Below, piece after piece: positions 13,632-25,499 of a stretch of 64,000 bases of DNA. Made by a program: the position numbers and the translations under genes. Below the pieces are notes generated by a model. It saw nothing but the letters and a program-made list of their open reading frames with translations. It was not told the origin of the DNA and did no database searches. Position 1 is the first letter of the stretch, and every line of letters begins with the position of its first letter. The stretch is from Vespa crabro. Lineage: Eukaryota > Arthropoda > Insecta > Hymenoptera > Vespidae. The stretch lies in assembly GCF_910589235.1 (NCBI RefSeq), contig NC_060963.1, positions 8,798,501 to 8,862,500 on the forward strand, in the 5' to 3' direction.

Positions 13632-14307
13632 CATGTGTATATACAATAGAATAAGCTTATTATGCAATGCTAATAATCTATTTTCAATAATATAAGTTAT
13701 ACATATTATTGTTGTAGTATTTTTTACATATATACATAAAATTACCTTATATCAAAATGAAGATTTTTCTTTATATGAGATATTGAATTAGAATCAAGTT
13801 CTTTGTCCCAACTTTCGTTACAATCAATCAAACTTGTTATATCACATTGTAATTTATTCTTCAACAATGCACGATTTCCAGTTCCTTGACGTGAACGAAA
13901 ATTATTTCAAATATGACAAAACAGTTATATTTGAAATAATTTTCAATTAATTTTTACTAAGAAATAAGAATAAGTTAATATATAAAAAAATAATTTCATG
14001 AGATATTTACGTTGATATAATTCAGGATCAATCAGTTTCCGCATTGGGCATGTAATAATGTGTTCCATCATTTCATGTTTAAATAAACGATGTGTCGCAT
14101 TATACGGACAGATCATTTTATAATCATTAGGATAATTCTACCAGAAATAAAAAAAAATTATTTAAAAATTATAGAATTTATTTACTTCTGAGTTTTTTTT
14201 ACCTTTTCGCATTTGACGATATGTCTTTGAATACGTGATCTAGCAATTCGATGGTTTTCGTTATAAGGACACGTTACAGTGGTATCAATATACAGCGGTT
14301 CATACAT
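13382..14307 (-). CDS. Gtsf1: GTSF1/Asterix-like double CHHC zinc-finger protein, complete
   Basis: Four short minus-strand exons: 14307-14203, 14137-14011, 13884-13746 and 13586-13382. Introns of 65, 126 and 159 bp have GT/AG ends; phases agree and the product is 191 residues. It carries two U11-48K-type CHHC zinc fingers with identical spacing: C13-H19-H29-C33 (CPYNENH..H...C) and C45-H51-H61-C65 (CPYNATH..H...C). A tryptophan in an acidic context follows (CNESWDKELD, W103), like the central Trp-containing segment of GTSF1. The tail has two GxGRGK motifs (residues 165-170 and 183-188). GTSF1 proteins (Asterix in Drosophila, Gtsf1 in mammals) bind PIWI-clade Argonautes and are needed for piRNA-guided transposon silencing or slicing. 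Function here is inferred from that family. There are several GTSF paralogues in animals and I cannot say which this is. The GxGRGK tail could be an RNA-binding or methylated arginine site. Confidence 0.9.
13600..13625. repeat. (TA)n microsatellite in the last intron of the GTSF1-like gene
   Basis: About 13 TA dinucleotides lie within the 13587-13745 intron and do not touch the splice sites. Confidence 0.9.
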
Positions 14308-14429
14308 GTTTATTGATCTTTTCTATATTCACTATTTAACAATTAATAATTAATTTTTGATTAAAAGTCTGTACACATTACTTGCTTTTTAAATATATAT
14401 TTAGATTGAACATAATAAAACAATATTTG

Positions 14430-14627
14430 AAACAGACGTTTAAAGTGTATCCACTTGTTGCGTATCCTCATATCTTATAATTGTTACGTATTAATGTGGA
14501 CGGGCAAAGGATAGGTCGTATTCTTCGTTTTTGTACGGATAAACACGTAATGATAATACGTAATAATGATATGCAAAGGTGATACGATATAAAGATATAC
14601 AAGTGGATACGCACCTTAAGTCTGTTT
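14430..14627. mobile_element. 198-bp inverted-repeat (MITE-like) element upstream of the GTSF1-like gene
   Basis: The arms 14430-14458 and 14599-14627 are imperfect inverted copies: both carry AAACAGAC at the outside, and GTATCCACTTGT is exact in each. A TTAA sits in each arm (14440-14443 and 14616-14619), so the inner unit may be an element with terminal AGTGTATCCACTTGT / GGTGCGTATCCACTTGT flanked by TTAA target duplications, as in piggyBac-type MITEs. It has no coding capacity. The left arm starts 123 bp upstream of the GTSF1-like ATG, in its probable promoter. A simple hairpin of other origin is the alternative. Confidence 0.55.
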
Positions 14628-17600
14628 ATCACTTTTTACTCGAAGCGTGTATGACTTCAGCGATATGTATGGACAAAACATGAACTACAAGCGCAATAGG
14701 AGAACATTATATCCACTATACATTTATTCTATCGGTATATAAACTTATGTGGGTCATTCTTCTTTATGCATAGCCTAACAATCGAGATAGTGTATTGTGT
14801 AACAAAATTTTTTATATTTATCACGATAGAACGCATATTACAGCAAAATTGATATACATTATAATGACAATAATATTGTGTACTCAAAGACTATGTCTTA
14901 CTATGTGGAGGTTGCTGTTGGAAACCTATGGGTTAACAGTAACTCTACTCTTTTATATTATTATTATTATTATTACTTATAAAAACCGTTAAAAACTGGT
15001 AACTTCAGTCACCATTATTAAGTAGGTTTTCTTCTTTGTAATAATTTACGCCATGAATTCTCATGGTCGTAATTTTTGTTTGGTTTTGGTGATCTTACCT
15101 TATTTGACAGGTAAGGATTTTGACAAATGAAATTATCTTCTGAGATTTAAAAAAAAATCTTATTTTCTTTGCAAAAATCATATCTAAAAATAAATAGTTT
15201 TCAAGAGTCATTTTTATTCAAATGAAAGCCTATTTTGAAATTTATGGAGTTTTTAGCTGTTTTCTTTCAATTTATGAAGGCGCAGTGACGCTGTTTCACA
15301 TTTATATCAAACAGTGAAAGTTCATATGCCTACATGAATATGAATATCTATACTTGAATGTGTATGTGTCGATTCCTTGAAAGAAAGGTAGAAGATAGAA
15401 AAGAAGTCAGCATCATACATTGTCTGATGTCTTTTTGTCAGCTCGATTCTTTAATTCATGCGCGCCGACAGCGTGAGGAGCACAACGTATTTATATAAGC
15501 GTACAGTGAATCGAGAGTAGAGATGATAAGATTCTCCTAACACGTTTTTAGTTCATTTTTTTTCGTATCATTACTAAAGTGATATTGTATATTTTTTTGT
15601 AAATTGAAAATTTTTATTTATTTAAATATTTAATTACAATAATGTTTTAACTAAAAATTATGGTACATACTTTAATTATCTTTATCGACAAATTTATCAT
15701 AATTTTATAATGTTTTTTATTATCAGAGATTAGTAATAAAGTTTCAGTGACTTCATTTCATCGTTATTATTTTTTGTTTAAAAAAATTTAATTTTTTAAT
15801 TGTAACAATATATCTTATAGTTTTTCTTATTCTATTCTTATGTGTATCCTTATCTCCTTGTAAATACGGTAGTATTTACATATATATTAGTAGTAATAGT
15901 AATAATATAAAGTGAACTCCTATAGAAGAAACCATAACAAAATAGCGCTGAGAAGAAAATCTCGTAGATAATGTGGAAATGAACTAGTGTTATGATCTTT
16001 ATTAAAAAAAAATATATTTGTTCACTAATAATTAACTTTGAAAAAATAATCGACAAATGTATATATTTTATATGCATTTATCATCGAATAAAATTATACC
16101 GCTGCTGTGTCCTATCTAAATACAGATCACCATCAAATTCATGTCAGCCATCAGTGGAGAAAATAAGTATAAGAGATTGGATAATAATACCTTACTAAAT
16201 TATCAAATAAGGAAAAAAGAGTAAATTACTTTATTATTTTCGTTTACATCGTTACAATAAAAAAACCACTGGAATCTAAGATTTCCTGAATTATGGATCT
16301 AAATGATTATCAATGTGTTACACATTATTTATAGAATATCTATCTTTTTAGCGTACAAAATGTAAAAGAAACTACAAATTTTTCCAAAATTTAACAATAA
16401 TTTAGAAACTCAGATCCCTTGATATAAACAATTGGACACGTATTTTTTAAAAAGGTTTTTATTTGTACATAAATTATTCTCGAAAAATACCATTTTTTAA
16501 TACGATTTTTTCTTGAAGAAAAGAAGTTTTTTCAAAAATTTGAAACCAATACACTGTACATTAAACTTTTGTCTTTAAAATGAAACCTTGTTTATCCAAA
16601 TCGGTCAAGAATTACGTCTGTTTTCACAGATGGCGTAAACTATTAAAAAACCAGGGGTAATGAACAGCCTTAACAAAAACTCCACCTTGGCACCACTCCA
16701 AAAAATAACTCGTAAATAAAACCAAAGGTCTTATTCACAATCATTTTTAATTCTTGTGCAAAAGACATCTATGAATACAATCACTAACTCTGCTGATATG
16801 GATATTTCATGCTATATAGCATTTATATGTAAAATACACAAATCATATTTACATATTATATCTAACATACATATTTATATAGATAAATTAATCTTAATCT
16901 ATATTAATAATATTCTTAAAACCATTTGTTTATTGCGTTGTAAGAATTATAATACACTTTCGGCCAATTCGGAAAAAGAGGATTACGATAAATATTGTCA
17001 CGGTCGAAAATATGGGTCTAAGTCTTCATGATAATACAATATTATTGCGGGTAGGTCTATGATTAAATCACCCTTGTGCGATAGATAATAGCAACGCAGT
17101 CTTACTACGAGTTGTGAAATCTCTGATATGTAATAATCATCATTATAATCACATCATCGTACTTTGTATAAGAATCATTGATGAAAAGCAAAGAAATTTG
17201 TAAAATCATTGTCTGCTTAGGATTAGTATATAAGTTTAATACCTGTTTCTCCCTTTCTCATGCTTTCTGCGTTATCATCTATGCGTTTACTTAGATGTTA
17301 CTCATGTGGGTAAGAAACAGTTAATGCGGGTTTAATTTTAAATTTCTTTTGTGGATGTCATTGCGTCGGTGATTGCATGATATATTTTGCATCTGTATAT
17401 ACGTTTCAGGTGGTAGATTGTAAATTGTTTGGTGATAACTTTTAAATAAATAAATATCCTATATATCTAATATATTATATTAATATTGTTTTGTGTAATA
17501 GAGTTATTACATTTTTGTGTAGAAAATTTGAAATATTCGTATATATTATTAGTATGTGTATATGTACTAGTATGTACTAGTATTTTTGCTTTAGTCATAT

Positions 17601-18166
17601 ATACAATTATCATTAGTCTTAACAATCGATTACAGCAAATGGTACGTATATCTAATATATTAGAAAAATATGCGTTGGAGTTGAAGTGTCGGAGACATAC
17701 TCTCTAGTGTAGGCTTTTACACAATGATGGCATATGAGGGAACCGTGGAGTGTATGTGTTAGTGTGAATGCTTTGTACTTTTTAAATATATATGACAGGA
17801 AGACAGATAGGATATCTTTTCTGAGTTAATGTCTTATTTAATTTTAAGTAACTAGATAGGGATCCAGGTAAAATGCAGATTCTCACTTAGAAAGTTTCAA
17901 CAAATATTAGAATCTTTCAGCATATCTCTTTTTTCTTTATTGTTTTTTATTTTTTTTATGTTTATACATTTTAGATATTTTTTGTTGACACTTTGCATTG
18001 CGTGATGTATCAATATTAAAACAGTTCAAAAAACTTCGCGCTTAAAAAGAATATTAGATGCATTCTATATCTTTTGAACTTAGTAAAGGATTTTGAATTT
18101 GTTCGATACTTAGGTATAAATTAATATTTTCACTTTGCGATTTTTGAAATATTTAGAATCTATATA
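14628..18166. other. 3.5-kb gene-free region
   Basis: No exon with recognisable protein or paired splice sites was found. A short ATT run is at about 14957-14980. A TATA-like TTATATAAG at about 15490-15498, followed by somewhat CpG-richer sequence, could be a core promoter or a transposon end but has no transcript to go with it. Confidence 0.4.
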
Positions 18167-18247
18167 TTAGGCTGTCCGGAAAGTATGTGCCGATTTTGTC
18201 ATTACGTTACCTACCATAAATCGACACAAATTTTCCGGACAACCCAA
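18167..18247. mobile_element. 81-bp mariner-type MITE (two terminal inverted repeats, almost no interior)
   Basis: The left end reads TTAGGCTGTCCGGAAAGTAT and the inverted right end reads TTGGGTTGTCCGGAAAATTT. The match continues through TGTG-CGATTT, so each arm is about 30 bp with roughly four or five mismatches. Both ends are flanked by TA, the target duplication of the Tc1/mariner superfamily. No transposase lies between the arms, so this is an internally deleted, non-autonomous copy. Confidence 0.8.
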
Positions 18248-18249
18248 TA

Positions 18250-21200
18250 CTATGTGTACGTGTGTGTGTGTATCTAAGTATGCCAAATCTATTTTATGTT
18301 TCTCAAGTTTATAATTCATATCCCACATTGTGCGCATATCACTCTTTCTACGCATATACATCGATGATGTTCTATTGATTGTACCCTTGTACACCTTTGT
18401 CTTGCCGGCTTTTTCAATCCAATCACCGAATAGAATGTAATAAGCTATTCTAGTCTTCGCATCCGTGAACTGGATAAACAATGTTCCTATTCATTGAATA
18501 GGAACAATTGAATAGGAATCCATTTTGGATTGCTACCTTCTGGTAATTTAATTTTTCCTTTATCTACGCATTTCCTTTTCTTGAGCTAGTTCTTAGGCCT
18601 ATATGTAAAGTAACCGTTCGTGCTCTTGTTTGCTTGCCATAGCCTAATCAATTTAATCAAATCCTTGTACCAATTCTCATGCAAATTAATGTATTTGAAC
18701 AGAATGTCTTCATCATCTAAAGTATTGTCCTAGTTGTTTATAATTACTAACACCTTAGTTGGTCAAAGTAGCCGACACTTACCTTTAATAGAAATATCAT
18801 AATCCATAATCGCTGGTCAGCAAGTGCAAAACTTCGTAGACTCTGCTAAATGCACTTTCGTCCATTTGATATGAATAAACGTCCAATCTCTTCGTAACAG
18901 ACGCTTCATTCCACTTATCCGTATTCTGAGTATGACAGAAAGCACAATTGGTGTCATTTAAGTCTCACACTTTGCCCTCAAACTGCAATATCAATCTATT
19001 CTACACATTTCTGTATGGTGAATTTCTTCTCTTTTTTGCTATTATTTCCAAGCTATAAATATTATAAAAATTTCTAGCTACCTGTGGTAGCTCTACTTTT
19101 TCTACTCTTGATCCTATTTTCAAACAATTTGACGCGTTCATCCTACATTGTATCCCATTTCATGTTCAATTTTCCGTATTTGGTTTTAATGTTCACAGAG
19201 CAGTCTGGAGATTTATTTTAGTTTGTATAGCTACTGTTAATACGTGATTTAATTTTTTCAATCTAAATCAATCATTTCTTTATGTTATGAGTACATGGTG
19301 ACAAAATGTGCAAACAGATTGCGGTAAGTTGAACGCTTTCATTTCATCTATTTTCAACTTGTTATTATAGTCTCGCATTAATAGCTACCATTCTAGTGAT
19401 GATAAACCAATGGTTCCCAATTTAATTCCTTTAACATCCCTAAAGTTCTTAGAGAGCATTTAACCCAATTCATGCCAAAAACAATTAATCTTTTAAGTAA
19501 GTAAGACAATTAATCTTTACTGCCCTTGTTCACGTTAGAAATTTGATCTAAAACCCTTGATAAAAAGTTTCTATTGCTAGCTTATTTTTTAAGTCAAAAG
19601 TTGGCATTCTTGATTCTATCCATTGAATACTCTCCGCTATCTACTAACAACAGATCAAAACCGTCATACTTATTATTAATTTCAACTAATCTATTTAATG
19701 TCTTATCTATCGTAGTTATTAGTAATGCTATATTCATGTTACTATTCTCTTCTAAGCTAATTCCCCTGTTGGGACTCTATGGCTTTATTCGAATAAATAG
19801 GATATAAAATATGTTTTTGGCTTTTTTGAGGCCATAGACAGTGAGTAGTACTTAGCAAACCCATCATATCCACTACATGGGTTCAATATAACTTTGACGT
19901 CTTCAAAAAAGTTTAGGTCTTATGTAGTTGCTGCACTTTGTAGATACCTCTGCTGACATATACACCTATCGTTCTCCTTGACGTCCTAATTTCTCATATC
20001 TGTCCTAAAGTTCTGTCGATAGCCTACTTGTCAGTCGATCAGTGGCTTGTCCTACGCATATTATCTGGGACACGTTTATTGTATCCCGTAGCAGAACCTT
20101 GGCAACCCTCATCCATTCATACCTGGGCGCCATTTGCGTGTTTGGAGCATCATATGTGCTTGAAGTGGCTAAAACCAGAGTCCTCCGTTATCGAGATTGT
20201 CGTTTCTCCTTTCATCAAGTCAATATCCAGCTCTTTCTTTACTTATTTTCTCGAGGATAGCATCACACTCGAGTTCCAGTCATCTAGCATTCTCTTAGTC
20301 AAGCTGAGTTTGGCATCCTGTCCTGGTTCCCTTACCAGATCGTACAGCTTGTTAATGACTTCCATAATGTCAGTTATTATTATGGTGTTATGTTGTTCTA
20401 TATAAAAACTTGTTTCTCCGGTGAGAATATATCTTGCTATCGGTGATCGACAACCTACACTTAGAGTATTGTCCTGAATCTTTATTATAGACTACAGTTC
20501 CAACATTCTTTTTACCACTGATGCCTTTCCTCTACGGGTTAGCATCATACCAATTTTACAAAACTTTGTTGAGACTTATCGTCAAATTTGAATTTTCTTC
20601 AGTTGATAATTGTAGATATTTACTAGATTCTACAATTTCATTAGTACACTTAATTGTCCATTTATCAACATACTTCTTACATTTGGTAAAGCCCATTACC
20701 GAATGCTCATTCGTAACCCTCTAATTAGTAACCCCCTATTGTGCTTAAGAAAATAGAAACATTAATAGTATAGTAAACATATAAACCTGCCTACTAGGCA
20801 CAATGAATCCAGTCGTCCGTGGAATTTAGTCCCTTGTTTAAAGATATATTCCAGTTAACCTATGATCTATTCTTCTAAAAGCTGAGTATTCATCATCACT
20901 CTCCAAAATATTGTCATAGCACACGCTTTTAGTTTTTTCATACTATTCAAGTTTTCGTCTACTGTAAATGTGCTATTAACTAACATCCACTTATGAGTAC
21001 AATAACTTAATATTTGTATAGGCAAATGATAATTTATATTTAACTATTAACAATATCGCTTATGAACACATCGATTTCGTAGTTTGCTCACAAGAGTCAT
21101 TGATAAAGCTGCCATTTATCCATGATAGCCAATCAGGTTTATCACTATCAAACTCATTATCATTAACTTTTGATATGAGATCTGTAAAAATTGTAGCCTT

Positions 21201-21440
21201 ATCAGTTGCGCCTACAAGTGATGAAGTCATACACCATTGCCAAGACAAAGTTATACTGTGTTTATCCCACTTACATGAGCCACTAATCTCAAGCATTAGT
21301 TCTTCAGGGTTGAAATCTATGTACCAAATAGTACTTATATAGCCGAGTGCAAATACTTCAACTTACTAAATAATGTATCCATGAATTTTTCAGACACCAT
21401 ACAGCTCAACAAGTAATTTTCACTATCACTCTCGCTAAAC
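18250..21440 (-). pseudogene. Decayed coding remnant(s) of unknown, possibly viral or mobile-element, origin
   Basis: Several minus-strand stretches read like real protein but are broken by stops and frame changes: about 21350-21060 (for example WDKHSITLSWQWCMTSS), 20720-20550, 20470-20240, 20160-20030, 19770-19610, 18970-18820, 18720-18580 and 18480-18250 (for example AYYILFGDWIEKAGKTKVYK). They share one strand and the block is visibly less AT-rich than its flanks. No spliced gene model joins them. I do not recognise a family. Strand consistency, clustering and composition suggest one former coding block of about 3 kb that entered the genome and decayed; an integrated large DNA virus or a large transposon would fit. 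The mariner-type MITE abuts its distal end. The block is clearly non-functional. Confidence 0.45.
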
Positions 21441-21783
21441 GCATAACTGATTATTAAAAAGCATATACTCAAAAATCACTTTATTACGCTAATAAAATAA
21501 AATGGACCGCTACGTCCTTGTTGTATGATATTTCAATTAGAACTTTATAATCATTCTTTATGAATGTAATTACATTGCGGTTGACAGAAACTTATATAGT
21601 AAAACAACCTAATTTTAATTGTAAGTCCTTCGCAGTCACGTAGAGAAAATTGAAAGGTACAGTGGAGTTATATGTATGGCAGATTGATAATCCTTGGTCA
21701 TTGTCTTTGATAAACAATAAATAATTTAGTGACAGTATCTTATTGTATCTCTTTAGTGTAAAAATGGGACTCCAATAGTGTAA

Positions 21784-21829
21784 ACTCTCTCTCTCTCTCT
21801 CTTTCTCTTTCTCCCTCTCTCTCTCTCTC

Positions 21830-21862
<33 letters not shown>

Positions 21863-21863
21863 T
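21784..21863. repeat. (CT)n microsatellite
   Basis: About 80 bp of CT dinucleotides with TTT and CCC interruptions. The Glu/Arg open frame on the minus strand is an artefact of it. Confidence 0.95.
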
Positions 21864-24637
21864 TCACTTATTCTTTCTCTCTCATTAACTTATTGATTTC
21901 ATTCATGACTTAGACTCTATATACGCTCGTCGCATGGTTTTTTATAAGCATACATATAATTTCTACTCTCGTGTGGAGTCACCTCTTAATGATCCTCTTG
22001 ATTATTTCCTTATTCGAAAATGGCAAATATATTCAAATAAGTACATGAGAAAAGATATAAAAGTAATATCAAAATTTATTTGGAATATAACCAGAATGTT
22101 AAATGTATACATGTATAAAATGATATAATGCAATTACATCATTAATTCAAATAATCGTATTTGAATATCAAAAATAATTTCAATAGAAGAACTTTTTTAT
22201 TCAAGCGCAGGGTAAATAGGATTGAGATTTTGGGATATAATAGAAAAAATAAAAGAGCACAAAATTGTTTGAACAGATAGTTACGTTCTTTGAGATACAT
22301 TTTGTCCATGTATTCATTTAGTGGCATGTTTTGCAAAACAAATAAAAAATATATAAATAAAACTTTTTTCTTTTTTGCTTTTGAACAAGATAAAGATTTT
22401 CCTAAGCTAAATTGTTCAAATAAAGATATAACATCACCATCATTGTTGCTTTTCAATACGACTGAGATAACTCGTGCCGATTTGGACCTTTCATCTCTCA
22501 ACATGATAGTACTCAAAAGAACTTTAATAGTTCTCACGTGCCTTCTATATACTCGCCGATACTTTTTGTTGATTACAAAAACGTCGCATGCGAGACACGT
22601 TGTTTCCTATTTCCATGACCCTTAGCCTGAAAAATAATGTTAGTCCACAATTACTGTCACATTTATAATCAATTAACATATATATATATATAAACACACA
22701 CACACACACGTTTCCTAATCTATATGGATTTATATAAGACATTTACTTACGTATGTAGACCGGCTCTCGTGCTACTGAAGGTTAACACTTATTGCTCATT
22801 AATTTTTTCATTGACTTTAAATAACACATAAAAGAATTTTTGATAAAATTGATTATATTTAACGATTCACAATTTATTAATTGTGAGACGCGATCGCTAT
22901 AATCACATGATTGTAAAATAATAATTTCGATGCAAACACTGATTCTATTTTCTACGCGCGCGCATGTAAAACAATGCAAAAATTATGGTGTTAAATTAAA
23001 TAAACAATGTCAAGCGTTCGACAAAAACGTATCTACAATTGATTATGAGTATAACTTTATTATTAACAAGTTGTAAATTTTTTCCATGATATAAGTACGA
23101 TAGAAAAGAAAAAGAAAAATTTTTAAATAAAAAAAAGAAAAAGAATAAAGTACAATACTAACTCTTTCACAAATAAAATTAACAGTTCTCACAAAGATGC
23201 ATATATTTCTTTCTGCAACCTTAACGATTACTGTCATACGTCAATGTGTTGTGTTCAATCTGAAAAAAAAAAGATAAAAAGAACTTTATTATAAATATTA
23301 TATTTATACAAATGAAATGTAAAACTGTTTATAAGGTACATAAAGCGCAAGCAGAATTAATGACAAAACTTGATACTTGAATATATAATCAATTTTAAAC
23401 CCTTACTTTTTGTTGATGATGATAACGGCAAAAAAAATATTGCTAAATGATAGATTATGACGAATAGTACATTAATTATTTCTTCTCTACTTGCTTCTTT
23501 TGTAGTTGCAAGTTTATGCATATTCTATAAACAATTCAATTTTTTCTTCCATTTATGAGTAGTAAAATGATCCATTATCAATATTTTATACATATAATCT
23601 GTAAAATCAATAAGGAAACGTACTAAACTAGTAACTGAATCGCTTTCTATTTTTTTTCAGTGAGATCGTTAAACTTTTAGAACTTTATTAAGTAATATTT
23701 CTAACAATACACAGAGTATATTTATTCTTTCCAGTAATTTAAAAACATTAAATTCTAACGAATTATCACTCCAATGAATTACTCATAAACAAAAAAATAA
23801 ATCAATAAATAAAATAAAATAAAAATATAAGAAAAAGAAATTAATCTAGCACAAGCATTATTTTGCATATTATTGCGTTTTAAATCTTTAAGTATTTTAT
23901 TCTTTGTACCGTACGTATATGTATATATATATATGTATAAGCCCCTTTTAAAAAAATCAATCATTATTATTCAATAATAAAATAATACAGCTGTATTAAC
24001 AAAATGATAATACATTGTGCAAAAAAATGAAACTTTCACATTACCGACCATTTTGAAGGCTATACCAACGAGTATCAGCGCAATAAGTTGTGCAATGTAC
24101 TAACGGTTTCATTTGCGAGGTCATTAGATGTAAAAAAAAAATTATAAAAATTATAAAAAAAGCAAAAGAATATGATAAAAATTCTTCCCTTCAAAAGCTT
24201 CAATATATTCATTATGATTTAAAAAAAAAGGCAGTTTTTTCTCATATACGTTGTAACAGTGAAATGAGTCGACTATTCTTTAATTGGGAAAGGAAAGAAG
24301 GAACAATAATGTTATAATCTTTATATGAAATAAAAATATATATGTAAAGAAAGTATACTTTCTCCAGGTAGATTTGTCACGCGTCTCATGGTCCGCCCTT
24401 CTTTTGTTTTTGTTATCTACAAATTCTTTTGTTACCTACAAATCGAGCCGTTAAGATTTGGGGAAAGAAACTGGCAGTAAGAAATAGAACGTAGACGAGA
24501 GAAGTAGTACGAGAGTAAAATATAAAATTTAACAGAGTGAACAATAAACGTGAATTGTCGTTTCTTTGTTCACAGAAAAACATATTTCCGTTTGTCACTT
24601 CACCCTAATTAAAACGAGTTAAAATAAAAAAATTAAG

Positions 24638-24641
<4 letters not shown>
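21864..24641. other. 2.8-kb AT-rich region without a supported gene
   Basis: Open frames at about 22290-22625 (+) and 22537-22360 (-) overlap; the minus version looks slightly protein-like but lacks a family match or flanking exons. Short TA and CA runs are at about 22678-22709. Nothing else recognised. Confidence 0.4.

Positions 24642-24684
<43 letters not shown>
24642..24684. repeat. (TA)n microsatellite
   Basis: About 21 uninterrupted TA dinucleotides. Confidence 0.95.
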
Positions 24685-24687
<3 letters not shown>

Positions 24688-24963
24688 AAGGAACATTATA
24701 TTTGGATAGAAATTCAGTAGAAACTTTTTTATAGATGTAGTTAGCATTCTCGCAGTCTCAAATGCGACCTTCAAATGCGATTGTTACGATATGAAATAAT
24801 AAGAATAAAAAATAATAGTATATGTTAAAATGATCACAAGGTATCCAAATAATTATTTATGCGTCATAAAATGAACTTATCATTGGCAGCGCTTAACACT
24901 TATGACGACCAGAAAAAGAATGGTCGATTCTCGTTCCTCCTTCTACATTTATCTTCTACACTT

Positions 24964-24995
24964 AATGGTTCATATATATATATATATGAACCATT
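24964..24995. repeat. Perfect 32-bp palindrome
   Basis: AATGGTTCATATATAT is followed directly by its exact reverse complement, with no spacer. The outer 8 bp (AATGGTTC/GAACCATT) are not simple sequence. The right half overlaps the start of the neighbouring TIR element. Confidence 0.9.
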
Positions 24996-25218
24996 GATTT
25001 AGGAAAGTGGAATAAGTCCATTTTATGTTATTGCCAGATTTAATGTTTTGCATTTGAATGGGTTTATAAATATTGGTAAGCAGTAATAGAATCATTTTAT
25101 GTTTTTTTGATTTTATTTCACGTAAATTTAATATGCTATAATAGTTATCCGTGTTAGGTGAAAAAAATTCATGATTTTGGTACGGGCCAATGGACTTATC
25201 TCACTTTCTAAATCAATT
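24993..25218. mobile_element. 226-bp non-coding element with inverted ends
   Basis: The left end ATTGATTTAGGAAAGTGG, continuing AATAAGTCCAT, is mirrored at 25191-25218 by ATTGATTTAGAAAGTGAG, continuing ATAAGTCCAT on the other strand. That is about 28 bp with few differences. The interior is AT-rich and non-coding. This fits a MITE. Its superfamily and target duplication are not clear. It lies directly before the dynein pseudogene. Confidence 0.55.
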
Positions 25219-25499
25219 ATCAATAATTATCGTTGTCGAAATAAATTACTAGTAACAAATTTATACTGATATTAAAAGATATTTTTTGTAAATTGATTAA
25301 AAACATACATTTTATGTTAATTTGTAATAAGAATTAGCTTTAACTATTTTTTTTGTACAAAATGGATTTGTCTTTTTTTCAAGGCTCATATATTCATTCT
25401 CCCATAAAAGCGCCTTGCCATCGTTGTTAAGAAAATTATCAGAGGTCAATTAATACTTTTTTTTTAATTATTCAAGTTATTGATCGCGATAAAAGATTC

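Noticed and set aside
15490..15530. TATA-like TTATATAAG with CpG-richer flanks, as a promoter or LTR start
   Set aside because: No downstream gene, paired repeat or small-RNA gene sequence could be tied to it.
21592..21867. Arg/Glu-rich minus-strand open frame
   Set aside because: Translation of the CT microsatellite.
22142..22625. Possible exon on either strand; the minus frame reads RDERSKSARVISVVLKS with a CxxC upstream in the extended frame
   Set aside because: No second zinc ligand pair in a known spacing, no partner exons, a nearby in-frame stop, and an equally long frame on the other strand.
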